Positions 1 through 6,457 of a stretch of DNA of 7,418 nucleotides are shown piece by piece. This stretch comes from Candidatus Cryptobacteroides faecihippi (GTDB lineage: Bacteria > Bacteroidota > Bacteroidia > Bacteroidales > UBA932), in contig JAGHSC010000087.1 of NCBI GenBank assembly GCA_018066065.1, forward strand, positions 1 to 7,418, read 5' to 3'. A program made the translations under genes and the position numbers. Under the pieces are notes generated by a model, which was not told where the DNA came from, did not search any database, and was given only the letters and a program-made list of their open reading frames with translations. Each line of letters begins with the position of its first letter. Positions within the stretch are counted from its first letter, which is position 1.

Positions 1-774
1 TCTCTGGTCCTTTTTCCAGTCACCGCCGGCAATGCCGCATCCGCCATAGCCGTTGTCGTTGACTGCAGCGATGATGCCGGCGATGTGGGTCCCGTGGCCG
101 CCGGGCTCGATCGATTCATCCATGGTCACGAAATCATAATGCTCTTCACCGCAGTTGTAGGCGAGGTCGGCATGCTTCAGGTCGATGCCATAGTCGACCA
201 CCGCCACGGTGACGGAAGGGCTTCCCGTCGAGAACGAGGACCATACATCCTTCACATTCACATCGACTCCACCGCTCTTGCTGTTGTAGAGCCACCACTG
301 CTGGCCAGGATCCAAGTCATTGAACGCTGTGCTTTCAACCTCATGCTCACGCTCGACGGACTCGATTCCCGGAATGGAACTGAGTTCGATGGACGCTCTG
401 GTCAGAGAGACCTCCGGATCGAATTCCACGACGTACCAGCGATGAAGTCCGCAGCGACGCATCCTCGGCTCAAACTCGCCTCCATCCTCGAAAAGCCTGC
501 GGACAGAGACGATACCAAGTTCGTCAAACACCTGGTTCAGAGGCATCGAGCGGGTCATGACCTTCCCCTGGGCGAAATCCCTTTCCACCAGGGCAGTCAT
601 CTCCTCGCTGAACTCCACGTAGGTCACACCGGGGACGTACCCATCACCAGCCTGAGGCTGCTCCGTCTCTACAACTTCCTCTGTGGCAACAGGTTCCATC
701 TCCGCCAGTTCTTCCTCACAGGAGAACAGCAGAGGCAGGACTGCCATCGAGAAAGCCAGGAAACGGAACTTCAT
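1..774 (-). CDS. S8 subtilisin-family serine protease lipoprotein (partial, C-terminus beyond left edge)
   Basis: The frame is open from an ATG at 772-774 to the left edge (258 residues visible, no stop). It starts with a lipoprotein signal peptide whose lipobox (LLFSC) puts the lipidated cysteine at residue 19. Acidic residues follow (CEEELAEME), which in Bacteroidota often marks export to the cell surface. Residues about 50-147 form an inhibitor-like prodomain. The catalytic domain then begins, with the Asp motif VAVVDYGID (D194) and the His motif GGHGTHIAG (H227). The Ser motif, and any C-terminal domains, lie outside the window. DYG at the Asp motif differs from the usual DSG/DTG, but the Asp itself is present. 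The gene lies 15 bases after the stop of the upstream paralogous protease and has no clear Shine-Dalgarno, so it is probably co-transcribed. Role (inference): surface proteolysis. Family assignment is firm; activity cannot be judged without the Ser region. Confidence 0.93.
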   Translation of the reverse strand, partial: MKFRFLAFSMAVLPLLFSCEEELAEMEPVATEEVVETEQPQAGDGYVPGVTYVEFSEEMTALVERDFAQGKVMTRSMPLNQVFDELGIVSVRRLFEDGGEFEPRMRRCGLHRWYVVEFDPEVSLTRASIELSSIPGIESVEREHEVESTAFNDLDPGQQWWLYNSKSGGVDVNVKDVWSSFSTGSPSVTVAVVDYGIDLKHADLAYNCGEEHYDFVTMDESIEPGGHGTHIAGIIAAVNDNGYGGCGIAGGDWKKDQR

Positions 775-789
775 TGGCGACAGGACCGG

Positions 790-3414
790 TTACTTCTTGA
801 TGATTGTCTGGCGGTATTCCTTCGCACCGAACGAAAGGACCATCGTATAGCGTCCCGGAGCGACGGTGCCCAGATCGATCTCAGCAGCCTCGAACGCACT
901 GGCCTGGACGTCCTTGTCAAGGACAACGGCACCTGTGGACGAGAGTATACGGACATGAACGGTCTCAAGTTCCTTTCCCGTGGCGATGTGAAGCACATCC
1001 ACGACCGGGTTCGGGTAGGCCAGGAAGTTGACGTCAGCATCCCTGACGAGAACCTTGAACGATGAGGACACAGACTTGTCGAGAGCATCGGTTGCAGTCA
1101 CCTCGATGGTGGTGACACCGTAGCTTAGAGTCGTGAGATAGAACTTGTCGCCGGCGCTGTTCAGATGGGCGATGGTGCCATCGGAGTTCTGAACGATGAA
1201 CTTCAGAGGTTCTCCATCTGCATCACTGAAATACTCGGCAGAGTTGAACGTGTAGACGGTTCCGATGTCGGTCGCCAGGATGTTGTCGAAAGGCTTCACA
1301 AGCACAGGAACGTTGTTCTCGAGGATCTCGTAGTCAAGTTTCCACTCGGATGACAGGCCATAGGAATCCTTGGCGGAGAACGTCAGGGTGTACTTCCCTG
1401 CAGGAGCCTTGCGTCCTGAGATGACCAGATTGTAGGACCCTGGATCAGCGTCAGTCTTATCCCCTAAGGCAACGGCATCAGAGCCTCCGTCGAGATTGAC
1501 GGTGTAGTCATGTCCGTCAGGCTCCTCCACGACGACAGGCACTCTCACTTCCTCGAATGCGCGAAGCGTGATCTTCTGGTTGTCACCCTTGATGACAGGG
1601 GCTTTGTTCCCCTGGGTACGGATGGTCTTGATGTCGGCGATGGCGGAGAAGTTGGAAGCATAGTCACATCCGGCTATGCTGACATAGTACTCGGTGTCGA
1701 ACTCGAGCGCCGGAAGCCTTCCTTCCATGGCAGCGCCGATGGCGACTTCGTCAGGAGTCTTGACAAAGGCAGTGATTACATCCTGGGAAGGAGACTTAGG
1801 ATCCACATTCTCAAGGGCTTCCCTGCTCTTGGATGCCATCAGGAGGTAGCCATAGGCCTTGATGCCCCTCTTGGTTCCAGTCAACTTCCAGGAGAAATCG
1901 ACATTGTTGGAGAGGCTTGAGACTGAATATGCTGAAACTCGGGCTGGGATGTTCGAGCCACCGAATGCCATGGCTCCCATTGCATCGACAAGACCTCCCA
2001 CCTCGGCATTCTGCGAGATGATGTCCTTGTTGGAGCCTCCGATAAGCTTGTCAGTCAAAGCCTGGGCAGTGAATCCCTGACCTCCGAGGTAGGAGACCAC
2101 AAGGGCAGCGACACCGGAGACATGAGGGCACGCCATGGAGGTTCCCTGAAGGGTCGTGTAGCCCTTTCGGATGTCGGTGCTGTAGATCTTGACTCCAGGT
2201 GCACAGATGTCCACCCAGTCGCCATAATTGGAGAATGATGCCTTGTAGCCCTTTGAATCGATAGCTCCTACCGCAATCACAGGAGGATAGACACCGATTG
2301 GGTCATAGTCAAGACCATCATTGCCGGCAGCAAAGATCACGACGCCACCCTTCATCGGAGAGTCAGGAAGCTGGTTGCCATCATCATCGCATCCGGCATA
2401 CTTGATGAAATAATCGATTGCAGACCTGAGGGATCCAGGGATCGACATGCTCTTGAAATCAGCGATCTCTTCCGGCGAAAGCTTGCCATCCCTGTTGGAG
2501 TCAGCGCTGTAGCCCCAGCTGTTCTGGGAGATGACAGCGCCATGCTGGGCAGCCCAGACGATTGCAGCGGCACCATCACCGCTCCTTTCGCTGCCCTCCT
2601 CGAAGATCTGGCAGGAAAGAAGCCTCACTCCATCAATCTTCTTCGCAGCATCACCGCCGGCGATTCCGCAGACACCGATGCCATTGTTGTTGACGGCAGA
2701 GATCGTTCCTCCGACATGCGTTCCATGAGTGTGGCCAGTGATGACATAAGAGCCAGTGATGAAGTTCTTGCTGCCATCCTTTCCACCAGGGATAAGGTTT
2801 GCGGCGAGGTCAGGATGGTCCTGCTCGATACCGCCATCAATCACTCCGACGATCACCTTGGAGCTTCCGGTTGTCATCTGCTCCCAAACGGAAAGCACAT
2901 TGACATCGACCCCAAGCTTCATTCCATTGCTTCCATCATTGATGTAGTGCCACTGGTTGGAGAGGTAGGGGTCATTGAATATCCTAGGTTCGATCCTATG
3001 CTTCCTTTCGACGCTCCTGATGCCACGCACGCCCTCAAGCGTGGAGACTGCCCTCGTCAGGGAGACGTTCTCATCAAACTCGACCTTATAGAAACGGTGA
3101 AGGCCGCTCCGCCTCTGGCTCCCTTCATATTCACCGGCATCCGGGAAAAGACGGGTCATGGACACGATGCCGAGCTCATCCATCGCCGAATTCAGCGCCA
3201 TCGACCTTGTGGCAACCTTCCCCGCAGAGAGGTCGTCCTCGATCAAGGCAAGAATGTCATCATCGAACTCGACGATGCCGATGCCAGGTTCAGACGCGGC
3301 ATCCTCCTCCGGGACAGCCACAGCTTCTTCCTGTGAATCAACCATTTCCAAAGGTTTCTCCGTACATCCGAAAAGGATGGCAAGAGTCATGAGAGAAGAA
3401 AATATCCTTTTCAT
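790..3414 (-). CDS. S8 subtilisin-family serine protease lipoprotein with Ig-like domains and T9SS-type sorting tail
   Basis: This 874-residue protein has a complete catalytic set: D193 in GVIDGGIEQDH, H230 in GHTHGTHVGG, oxyanion N365 in FAAGNDG and S426 in GTSMACPHVSG. The order is: signal peptide with lipobox LFGC (Cys17); prodomain about 45-145; the linker FNDPYLSNQWHY leading into the catalytic domain, about 165-485; an FnIII-like domain about 488-600; two Ig/cadherin-like domains about 604-700 and 701-791; and a C-terminal tail about 794-874 (AYPNPVVDVLHI near its start, GRYTM near its end) of the T9SS type A sorting class. An EF-hand-type loop (residues 305-316) interrupts the catalytic domain just after the conserved NSWGYS. 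The gene starts 14 bases after the stop of the small secreted-protein gene and ends 15 bases before a paralogous protease, so it sits inside an operon. The likely role is endoproteolysis at or outside the cell surface; the substrate is unknown. The stop is TAA. Confidence 0.96.
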   Translation of the reverse strand: MKRIFSSLMTLAILFGCTEKPLEMVDSQEEAVAVPEEDAASEPGIGIVEFDDDILALIEDDLSAGKVATRSMALNSAMDELGIVSMTRLFPDAGEYEGSQRRSGLHRFYKVEFDENVSLTRAVSTLEGVRGIRSVERKHRIEPRIFNDPYLSNQWHYINDGSNGMKLGVDVNVLSVWEQMTTGSSKVIVGVIDGGIEQDHPDLAANLIPGGKDGSKNFITGSYVITGHTHGTHVGGTISAVNNNGIGVCGIAGGDAAKKIDGVRLLSCQIFEEGSERSGDGAAAIVWAAQHGAVISQNSWGYSADSNRDGKLSPEEIADFKSMSIPGSLRSAIDYFIKYAGCDDDGNQLPDSPMKGGVVIFAAGNDGLDYDPIGVYPPVIAVGAIDSKGYKASFSNYGDWVDICAPGVKIYSTDIRKGYTTLQGTSMACPHVSGVAALVVSYLGGQGFTAQALTDKLIGGSNKDIISQNAEVGGLVDAMGAMAFGGSNIPARVSAYSVSSLSNNVDFSWKLTGTKRGIKAYGYLLMASKSREALENVDPKSPSQDVITAFVKTPDEVAIGAAMEGRLPALEFDTEYYVSIAGCDYASNFSAIADIKTIRTQGNKAPVIKGDNQKITLRAFEEVRVPVVVEEPDGHDYTVNLDGGSDAVALGDKTDADPGSYNLVISGRKAPAGKYTLTFSAKDSYGLSSEWKLDYEILENNVPVLVKPFDNILATDIGTVYTFNSAEYFSDADGEPLKFIVQNSDGTIAHLNSAGDKFYLTTLSYGVTTIEVTATDALDKSVSSSFKVLVRDADVNFLAYPNPVVDVLHIATGKELETVHVRILSSTGAVVLDKDVQASAFEAAEIDLGTVAPGRYTMVLSFGAKEYRQTIIKK
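793..1035 (-). other. T9SS type A-like C-terminal sorting domain of the 790-3414 protease
   Basis: These are residues about 794-874. The segment shows the usual pattern of the Por secretion tail: an aromatic-rich start with PNP (FLAYPNPVVDVLHI), a middle strand ending in a turn (VRILSSTGAVV), the L/V-APG-Y strand (GTVAPGRYTMVL), and a basic end (IIKK). In known T9SS substrates this domain directs passage across the outer membrane and is usually removed when the cargo is attached to the surface. It occurs here on a protein that also has a lipobox, which is unusual for such substrates. Confidence 0.8.
2467..2502 (-). other. EF-hand-type calcium loop inside the subtilase catalytic domain
   Basis: Residues 305-316 of the 790-3414 protease read DSNRDGKLSPEE. 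Asp/Asn/Asp stand at loop positions 1, 3 and 5, Gly at 6, a hydrophobic residue at 8 and Glu at 12, which is the complete canonical 12-residue calcium-binding loop. It follows the conserved NSWGYS segment of the subtilase core, before the helix that leads towards the oxyanion Asn. Calcium binding is inferred from the pattern only. There is a single loop, and a second acidic run (CDDDGNQ, 342-348) nearby is not a canonical EF-hand. Confidence 0.7.
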
Positions 3415-3428
3415 CCTGAGTTTTCGTC

Positions 3429-4106
3429 TTAAAGCTGTTCGTAAAGGAAATCACCAAGAGCCATGAGTGAAACCTCATCCTTCCACTTCACTGAATTCTC
3501 CTTGAAGTACTGCTTCATGGCAGCCTTGTCGGGTGCGGTTTCCATGATATCCTTCTTCGCACAGAAGATCTTATGTCCCTTGACGACGATGTACTTCTTG
3601 ACAATGAGCGGAAGCTCCTTGCCCTGGTCCTTGTTATGCTTGAGTTCCATGTGATTGAGGCTCGAGCTGGAGTTCGATCCTCCGATTCCCTCAAGAGAGG
3701 ACAGACTCATGTTGCCCAGCGTGTTGGAAGAGGAACCGTATGCTGCTTCCGTGGAGTTGAGTGTCGCAAAGTCAATCTCATTATCCTCGACGACAAGACA
3801 CTTCTCGGACTTGGCCAGCACCTTGACCATCCTGCCAAGGACATTCTGAAAAAGGTCCTTGCCGATCATGACTGACATTACCTCCCCTGGAGAAGCGGAC
3901 TTCACCAGATCCCCATCGATGAAATGCAGGCGTGCGCCATCGATGCAGATGTTGAACAAGCCTCCCTTCTGTCCCTTCTTCGTGAAGTTAACCGTTCCCT
4001 GCTCGAAATCCGAGTAGACATAAGGCCATGTCGTGGTAGGGCCCTGGGCCCTGACTGAGACGAATGCCGAAATCAATGCGACAAGCACGATGATCGATCT
4101 TTTCAT
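3429..4106 (-). CDS. Secreted protein of unknown function, first gene of the protease operon
   Basis: This is a 225-residue protein that I do not recognise by name. The chosen start is the ATG at 4104-4106. It begins a clean type I signal peptide (MKRSIIVLVALISAFVSVRA, cut before QG), and it lies about 40 bases downstream of a good promoter. An in-frame ATG at 4131-4133 would add nine residues ahead of the signal peptide and sit too close to the transcription start. No lipobox is present, so the product is probably periplasmic or released. The mature part starts with a Trp/Tyr-rich strand (TWPYVYSDFEQGTVNF), followed by alternating beta-type segments, a Ser/Asn-rich low-complexity stretch at about 125-150, and a Lys-rich C-terminal part ending in a helix-like VKWKDEVSLMALGDFL. 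It precedes the two subtilase genes by 14 bases, so a role linked to them (chaperone, inhibitor or regulator) is possible but unproven. The stop is TAA. Confidence 0.88.
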   Translation of the reverse strand: MKRSIIVLVALISAFVSVRAQGPTTTWPYVYSDFEQGTVNFTKKGQKGGLFNICIDGARLHFIDGDLVKSASPGEVMSVMIGKDLFQNVLGRMVKVLAKSEKCLVVEDNEIDFATLNSTEAAYGSSSNTLGNMSLSSLEGIGGSNSSSSLNHMELKHNKDQGKELPLIVKKYIVVKGHKIFCAKKDIMETAPDKAAMKQYFKENSVKWKDEVSLMALGDFLYEQL

Positions 4107-4149
4107 ATCCTGGTTCTGAACATTAATTAGCAATGGTACTTGAAACTTG

Positions 4150-4180
4150 TAAATTTAGACATAATTTCGTTCATGGCAAA
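4150..4180 (-). promoter_or_regulatory. Bacteroidota-type sigma promoter (-33 TTTG, -7 TAAATTTA)
   Basis: On the minus strand, TTTG (4177-4180) is followed after exactly 19 bases by TAAATTTA (4150-4157). The latter matches the Bacteroidota -7 consensus TAnnTTTG at all but the last base. The expected transcription start is near 4143, giving a leader of roughly 35-40 bases before the ATG at 4106. It lies directly downstream of the terminator of the preceding unit, which supports separate expression of the secreted-protein/protease operon. Confidence 0.65.
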
Positions 4181-4194
4181 ACGTACAGAAAGCA

Positions 4195-4229
4195 AGAGAG
4201 GAGACTGGCTGAATGCCGGTCTCCTCTCT
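4195..4229 (-). terminator. Hairpin terminator after the Ig-like lipoprotein gene
   Basis: There is a perfect 11-base inverted repeat (AGAGAGGAGAC at 4195-4205, its complement at 4219-4229). One mismatch then three more pairs (GGC/GCC) extend it around a five-base loop. It starts 21 bases past the TAA stop of the 4251-5510 gene. The minus-strand sequence after the stem (TTGCTTTCTG) is T-rich but not a pure T-tract. The symmetry would also form a hairpin on the plus strand, but no plus-strand gene precedes it. Confidence 0.8.
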
Positions 4230-4250
4230 GAAAAGTATTGAAGACGAGGA

Positions 4251-5510
4251 TTATTCGCCCTCTGAAGCATCTGAAGAACCTACATAGGTGAAGGTGTAGG
4301 TCTTCTCTGCATTGACGTTGCCATACTTGTCGACATAGCAGTAAGGAGGAAGGACGACTGTTACGGTGTCACCAGGAAGAGGTTCCTCATAAAGGTAGAC
4401 ACATCCATAGATTCCGTCCTCGAGCTCGATGAGATCGTATTCAGCATCCTCGCCGTAGCCAAGCTTGATTGTCTTGGTGCTCTTGCGTCCATCTGCTGTG
4501 ACCTGTGAATAGGTAACAGTGCCGACAGTGTTGTCGTCATCCCAGTCGTAGGTCTCGTAGAGGTAGCCGTAGTTCATGTCAAGGTAGTACCCGATGCCTT
4601 CACCGAGAGGGAAGATAAGTACCGGAACATAGTCCTCACCATCGTCGATGGCGGTGATGTCGCCAAGGTCAAGCTCATCTCCAAGCTCGAATGAATCAGG
4701 CTCGGTCTCGATGACGATACCGTAGGTCTCAGGATACCAGCCTTCGGACGTATAATAGTTTCCGAAGACATAGCTTTCCTGACCCTCGATTGGAAGCTCG
4801 ACTGCATCGATGAAGGTGCCATCAGGATAAGAGACAGCGAGAAGAGCGCCAGGGACAAATGCATCCTCAGGAATAGGAAGGACGACAGAGTTGCCGTCAG
4901 TCTCTCCTGACTTGATGACGAATGAAGCCTCTGGCTCAGCGGCATACCTGTAGTGCTGATAAGAGAAACTTGCAGGAGCGTAAGCCTCGACAGTCACTTC
5001 CTTTCCGACGACGAACTTGACAGGCTCGCTGAAGGTAAGCACGAGTGAGCCATCCTCGACAGCAGCGTCGACAACTTCAGGATTGACGGTGTCGGTGGTG
5101 TGGAAATGCTGGATGGCAACCTCACCAGGAACACCTTCAGGGCTGCCTGCGACAGCGAAGACAGTGTAGTCAGCGTTGCAGTCAAGTCCTGAGAGGGAGA
5201 TTGTAGCAGATGGCGTCTCAGCGTACTTGACAGTACCCTTCTTGATACCACCGGCAGAGACAGAGTAAAGCTTGGCAGCGTCAGGTGCGCTGAAGACATT
5301 GCCTTCAACCACTGAGTAGCTGTAATAGAGGGCAGTGCCGGAAGGAGCAACCGTGAAGCTGCAGGCATCATCCCCTACCTCATTGACCGTGATGGCAATG
5401 GCAGGTGCCTTGTCCACTGGATTGGACACCTCATCCTCACCGTACTGGCAGGAAACCATCACAGATGCTGCAAGAGCAGCTATTGTAAGATACTTGATTG
5501 ATTTCTTCAT
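4251..5510 (-). CDS. Surface-type lipoprotein with FnIII/Ig-like domains
   Basis: This 419-residue protein has a lipoprotein signal peptide and lipobox (VMVSC, Cys21), followed by an acidic stretch (QYGEDEV) that resembles a Bacteroidota surface-export signal. Residues about 35-140 look like a fibronectin type III-like fold (LYYSYSVVEG; LSGLDCNADYTVFAVAG). Residues from about 142 start a bacterial Ig-like segment of the Big_5 type (NPEVVDAAVEDGSLVLTF, SEPVKF). The C-terminal half is highly acidic and Tyr-rich (residues about 255-400) and has no motif I can name. It lies 15 bases after the Calx-beta lipoprotein gene and ends ahead of the terminator, so it is the last gene of the SusD-led unit. 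In such loci the position after susCD is often held by accessory surface binding proteins, so ligand binding is the best guess. It has no Shine-Dalgarno and the stop is TAA. Confidence 0.9.
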   Translation of the reverse strand: MKKSIKYLTIAALAASVMVSCQYGEDEVSNPVDKAPAIAITVNEVGDDACSFTVAPSGTALYYSYSVVEGNVFSAPDAAKLYSVSAGGIKKGTVKYAETPSATISLSGLDCNADYTVFAVAGSPEGVPGEVAIQHFHTTDTVNPEVVDAAVEDGSLVLTFSEPVKFVVGKEVTVEAYAPASFSYQHYRYAAEPEASFVIKSGETDGNSVVLPIPEDAFVPGALLAVSYPDGTFIDAVELPIEGQESYVFGNYYTSEGWYPETYGIVIETEPDSFELGDELDLGDITAIDDGEDYVPVLIFPLGEGIGYYLDMNYGYLYETYDWDDDNTVGTVTYSQVTADGRKSTKTIKLGYGEDAEYDLIELEDGIYGCVYLYEEPLPGDTVTVVLPPYCYVDKYGNVNAEKTYTFTYVGSSDASEGE

Positions 5511-5525
5511 GATCTGATTAGATTA

Positions 5526-6443
5526 TCACTTCTTTGTCCAGGTAATAACGTAATCGGTTCCGTTAGCAGCATTCCACTTCTTTCCAAAGAGGAGACCACC
5601 TTTCCAGACGTACTGGTCGTCAACGAAAGCGATGTCAAAGTCCGTGGTAAAGGTACCATCGGCAGTCTTGGTGAGGACAATAGAGTCGCCCGAGCTATTG
5701 ACATAGAGACCGCCGCCCTGGAGATACCACTCGCAGAGAACCAGTGAGCCATAGCCGAAGTCGGCGCCAGGCTTCTGTCCGATCTCGAACGTGATCGTGC
5801 TGTGATCCTCAGATACCTTTCCCCAGCAATCCATCGGGCCATCAGCCTCCGTTGCAGTGAGGCAGACAGGAGCAAGAGCGTTACACCATACGATGGTGAT
5901 GTCATCAGGATCCTTTGAGAGGGTCATGGTGTAGGAAACAGCTCCGTTGTAGTAGTCTGTACACGTCACGGTGTAATCACCAAGGATGTCAGCGAGAGGA
6001 TGGTCGAGGTCGAGAATGCTGATGCGGCAGCTGTTCTCAGCACCGACATTGACACCGACAGCACTCTTGAGCTTGATGACGATCGACTTGTCACCAGTGT
6101 AGATTCCACTCTTGTCTTCGAGCTTGATGTCGATGGTCTTGGTTCTCTCCGAGCCGCTGAAGGCAAGTACGCCTGTGTTGTCGGCGAAAGAGAAATCCTC
6201 ACCAACCACAGCAGTGGAATTCTCAGTGTCTACCTCGTAGGTAACGGAAGTCTTGAGCGGGTTGATGGATGCGACAGTCACAGGGATGGAAATCGTACCT
6301 GCGGTCTCGTTGAAAGCGAAGGACGCCTTGTCGAAAGATGCAAACGCATCTTCATCATTGAACTCAGGGGTCTTGTTAGGGTCACATGCAACTGCAAATG
6401 CCGCAGCTGCCATGATAGCTAATATTCTATAATAAATCTTCAT
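5526..6443 (-). CDS. Calx-beta domain lipoprotein
   Basis: This 305-residue protein starts at the ATG at 6441-6443, chosen over an in-frame TTG two codons upstream because a perfect AGGAGG lies seven bases before the ATG. A signal peptide ends in the lipobox AVAC (Cys20). Residues about 36-147 match a Calx-beta domain: SFAFNETAGTISIPVTV, then the VVGEDFSF turn, and the closing strands SGSERTKTIDIKL and NSCRISILDLD. The C-terminal part (about 152-305) begins GDYTVTCTDYYNG and is rich in Trp, Cys and beta-type repeats. It looks like a separate beta-barrel or sandwich domain of unknown function. The gene follows the SusD stop by 14 bases and precedes the Ig-like lipoprotein by 15. The likely role is an accessory surface protein of the SusCD importer; Calx-beta domains often bind calcium. 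The stop is TGA. Confidence 0.92.
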   Translation of the reverse strand: MKIYYRILAIMAAAAFAVACDPNKTPEFNDEDAFASFDKASFAFNETAGTISIPVTVASINPLKTSVTYEVDTENSTAVVGEDFSFADNTGVLAFSGSERTKTIDIKLEDKSGIYTGDKSIVIKLKSAVGVNVGAENSCRISILDLDHPLADILGDYTVTCTDYYNGAVSYTMTLSKDPDDITIVWCNALAPVCLTATEADGPMDCWGKVSEDHSTITFEIGQKPGADFGYGSLVLCEWYLQGGGLYVNSSGDSIVLTKTADGTFTTDFDIAFVDDQYVWKGGLLFGKKWNAANGTDYVITWTKK

Positions 6444-6450
6444 ATCCAAT

Positions 6451-6456
6451 CCTCCT
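6451..6456 (-). promoter_or_regulatory. Consensus Shine-Dalgarno of the Calx-beta lipoprotein gene
   Basis: The minus strand reads AGGAGG, seven bases upstream of the ATG at 6443 and directly after the SusD stop codon. The other starts in the window lack such a site, which is common in Bacteroidota. Its presence decides the start of this gene and suggests that it is translated strongly, independently of the gene before it. Confidence 0.75.
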
Positions 6457-6457
6457 A

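Noticed and set aside
85..1065. Long plus-strand open frame (326 codons) opposite both protease genes
   Set aside because: It spans two real minus-strand genes and the gap between them, has no recognisable domain, signal peptide or start signal, and its composition is that of an antisense shadow of GC-rich third positions.
2542..3336. Plus-strand open frame of 264 codons opposite the subtilase
   Set aside because: It lies fully inside the coding region of the protease, with catalytic motifs on the other strand, and shows no protein family features.
4131..4133. Upstream ATG as start of the secreted-protein gene
   Set aside because: It would put nine polar residues before the signal peptide and leave only about ten bases of leader after the predicted transcription start.
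6447..6449. TTG start for the Calx-beta lipoprotein
   Set aside because: The ATG two codons later has the Shine-Dalgarno at ideal spacing.
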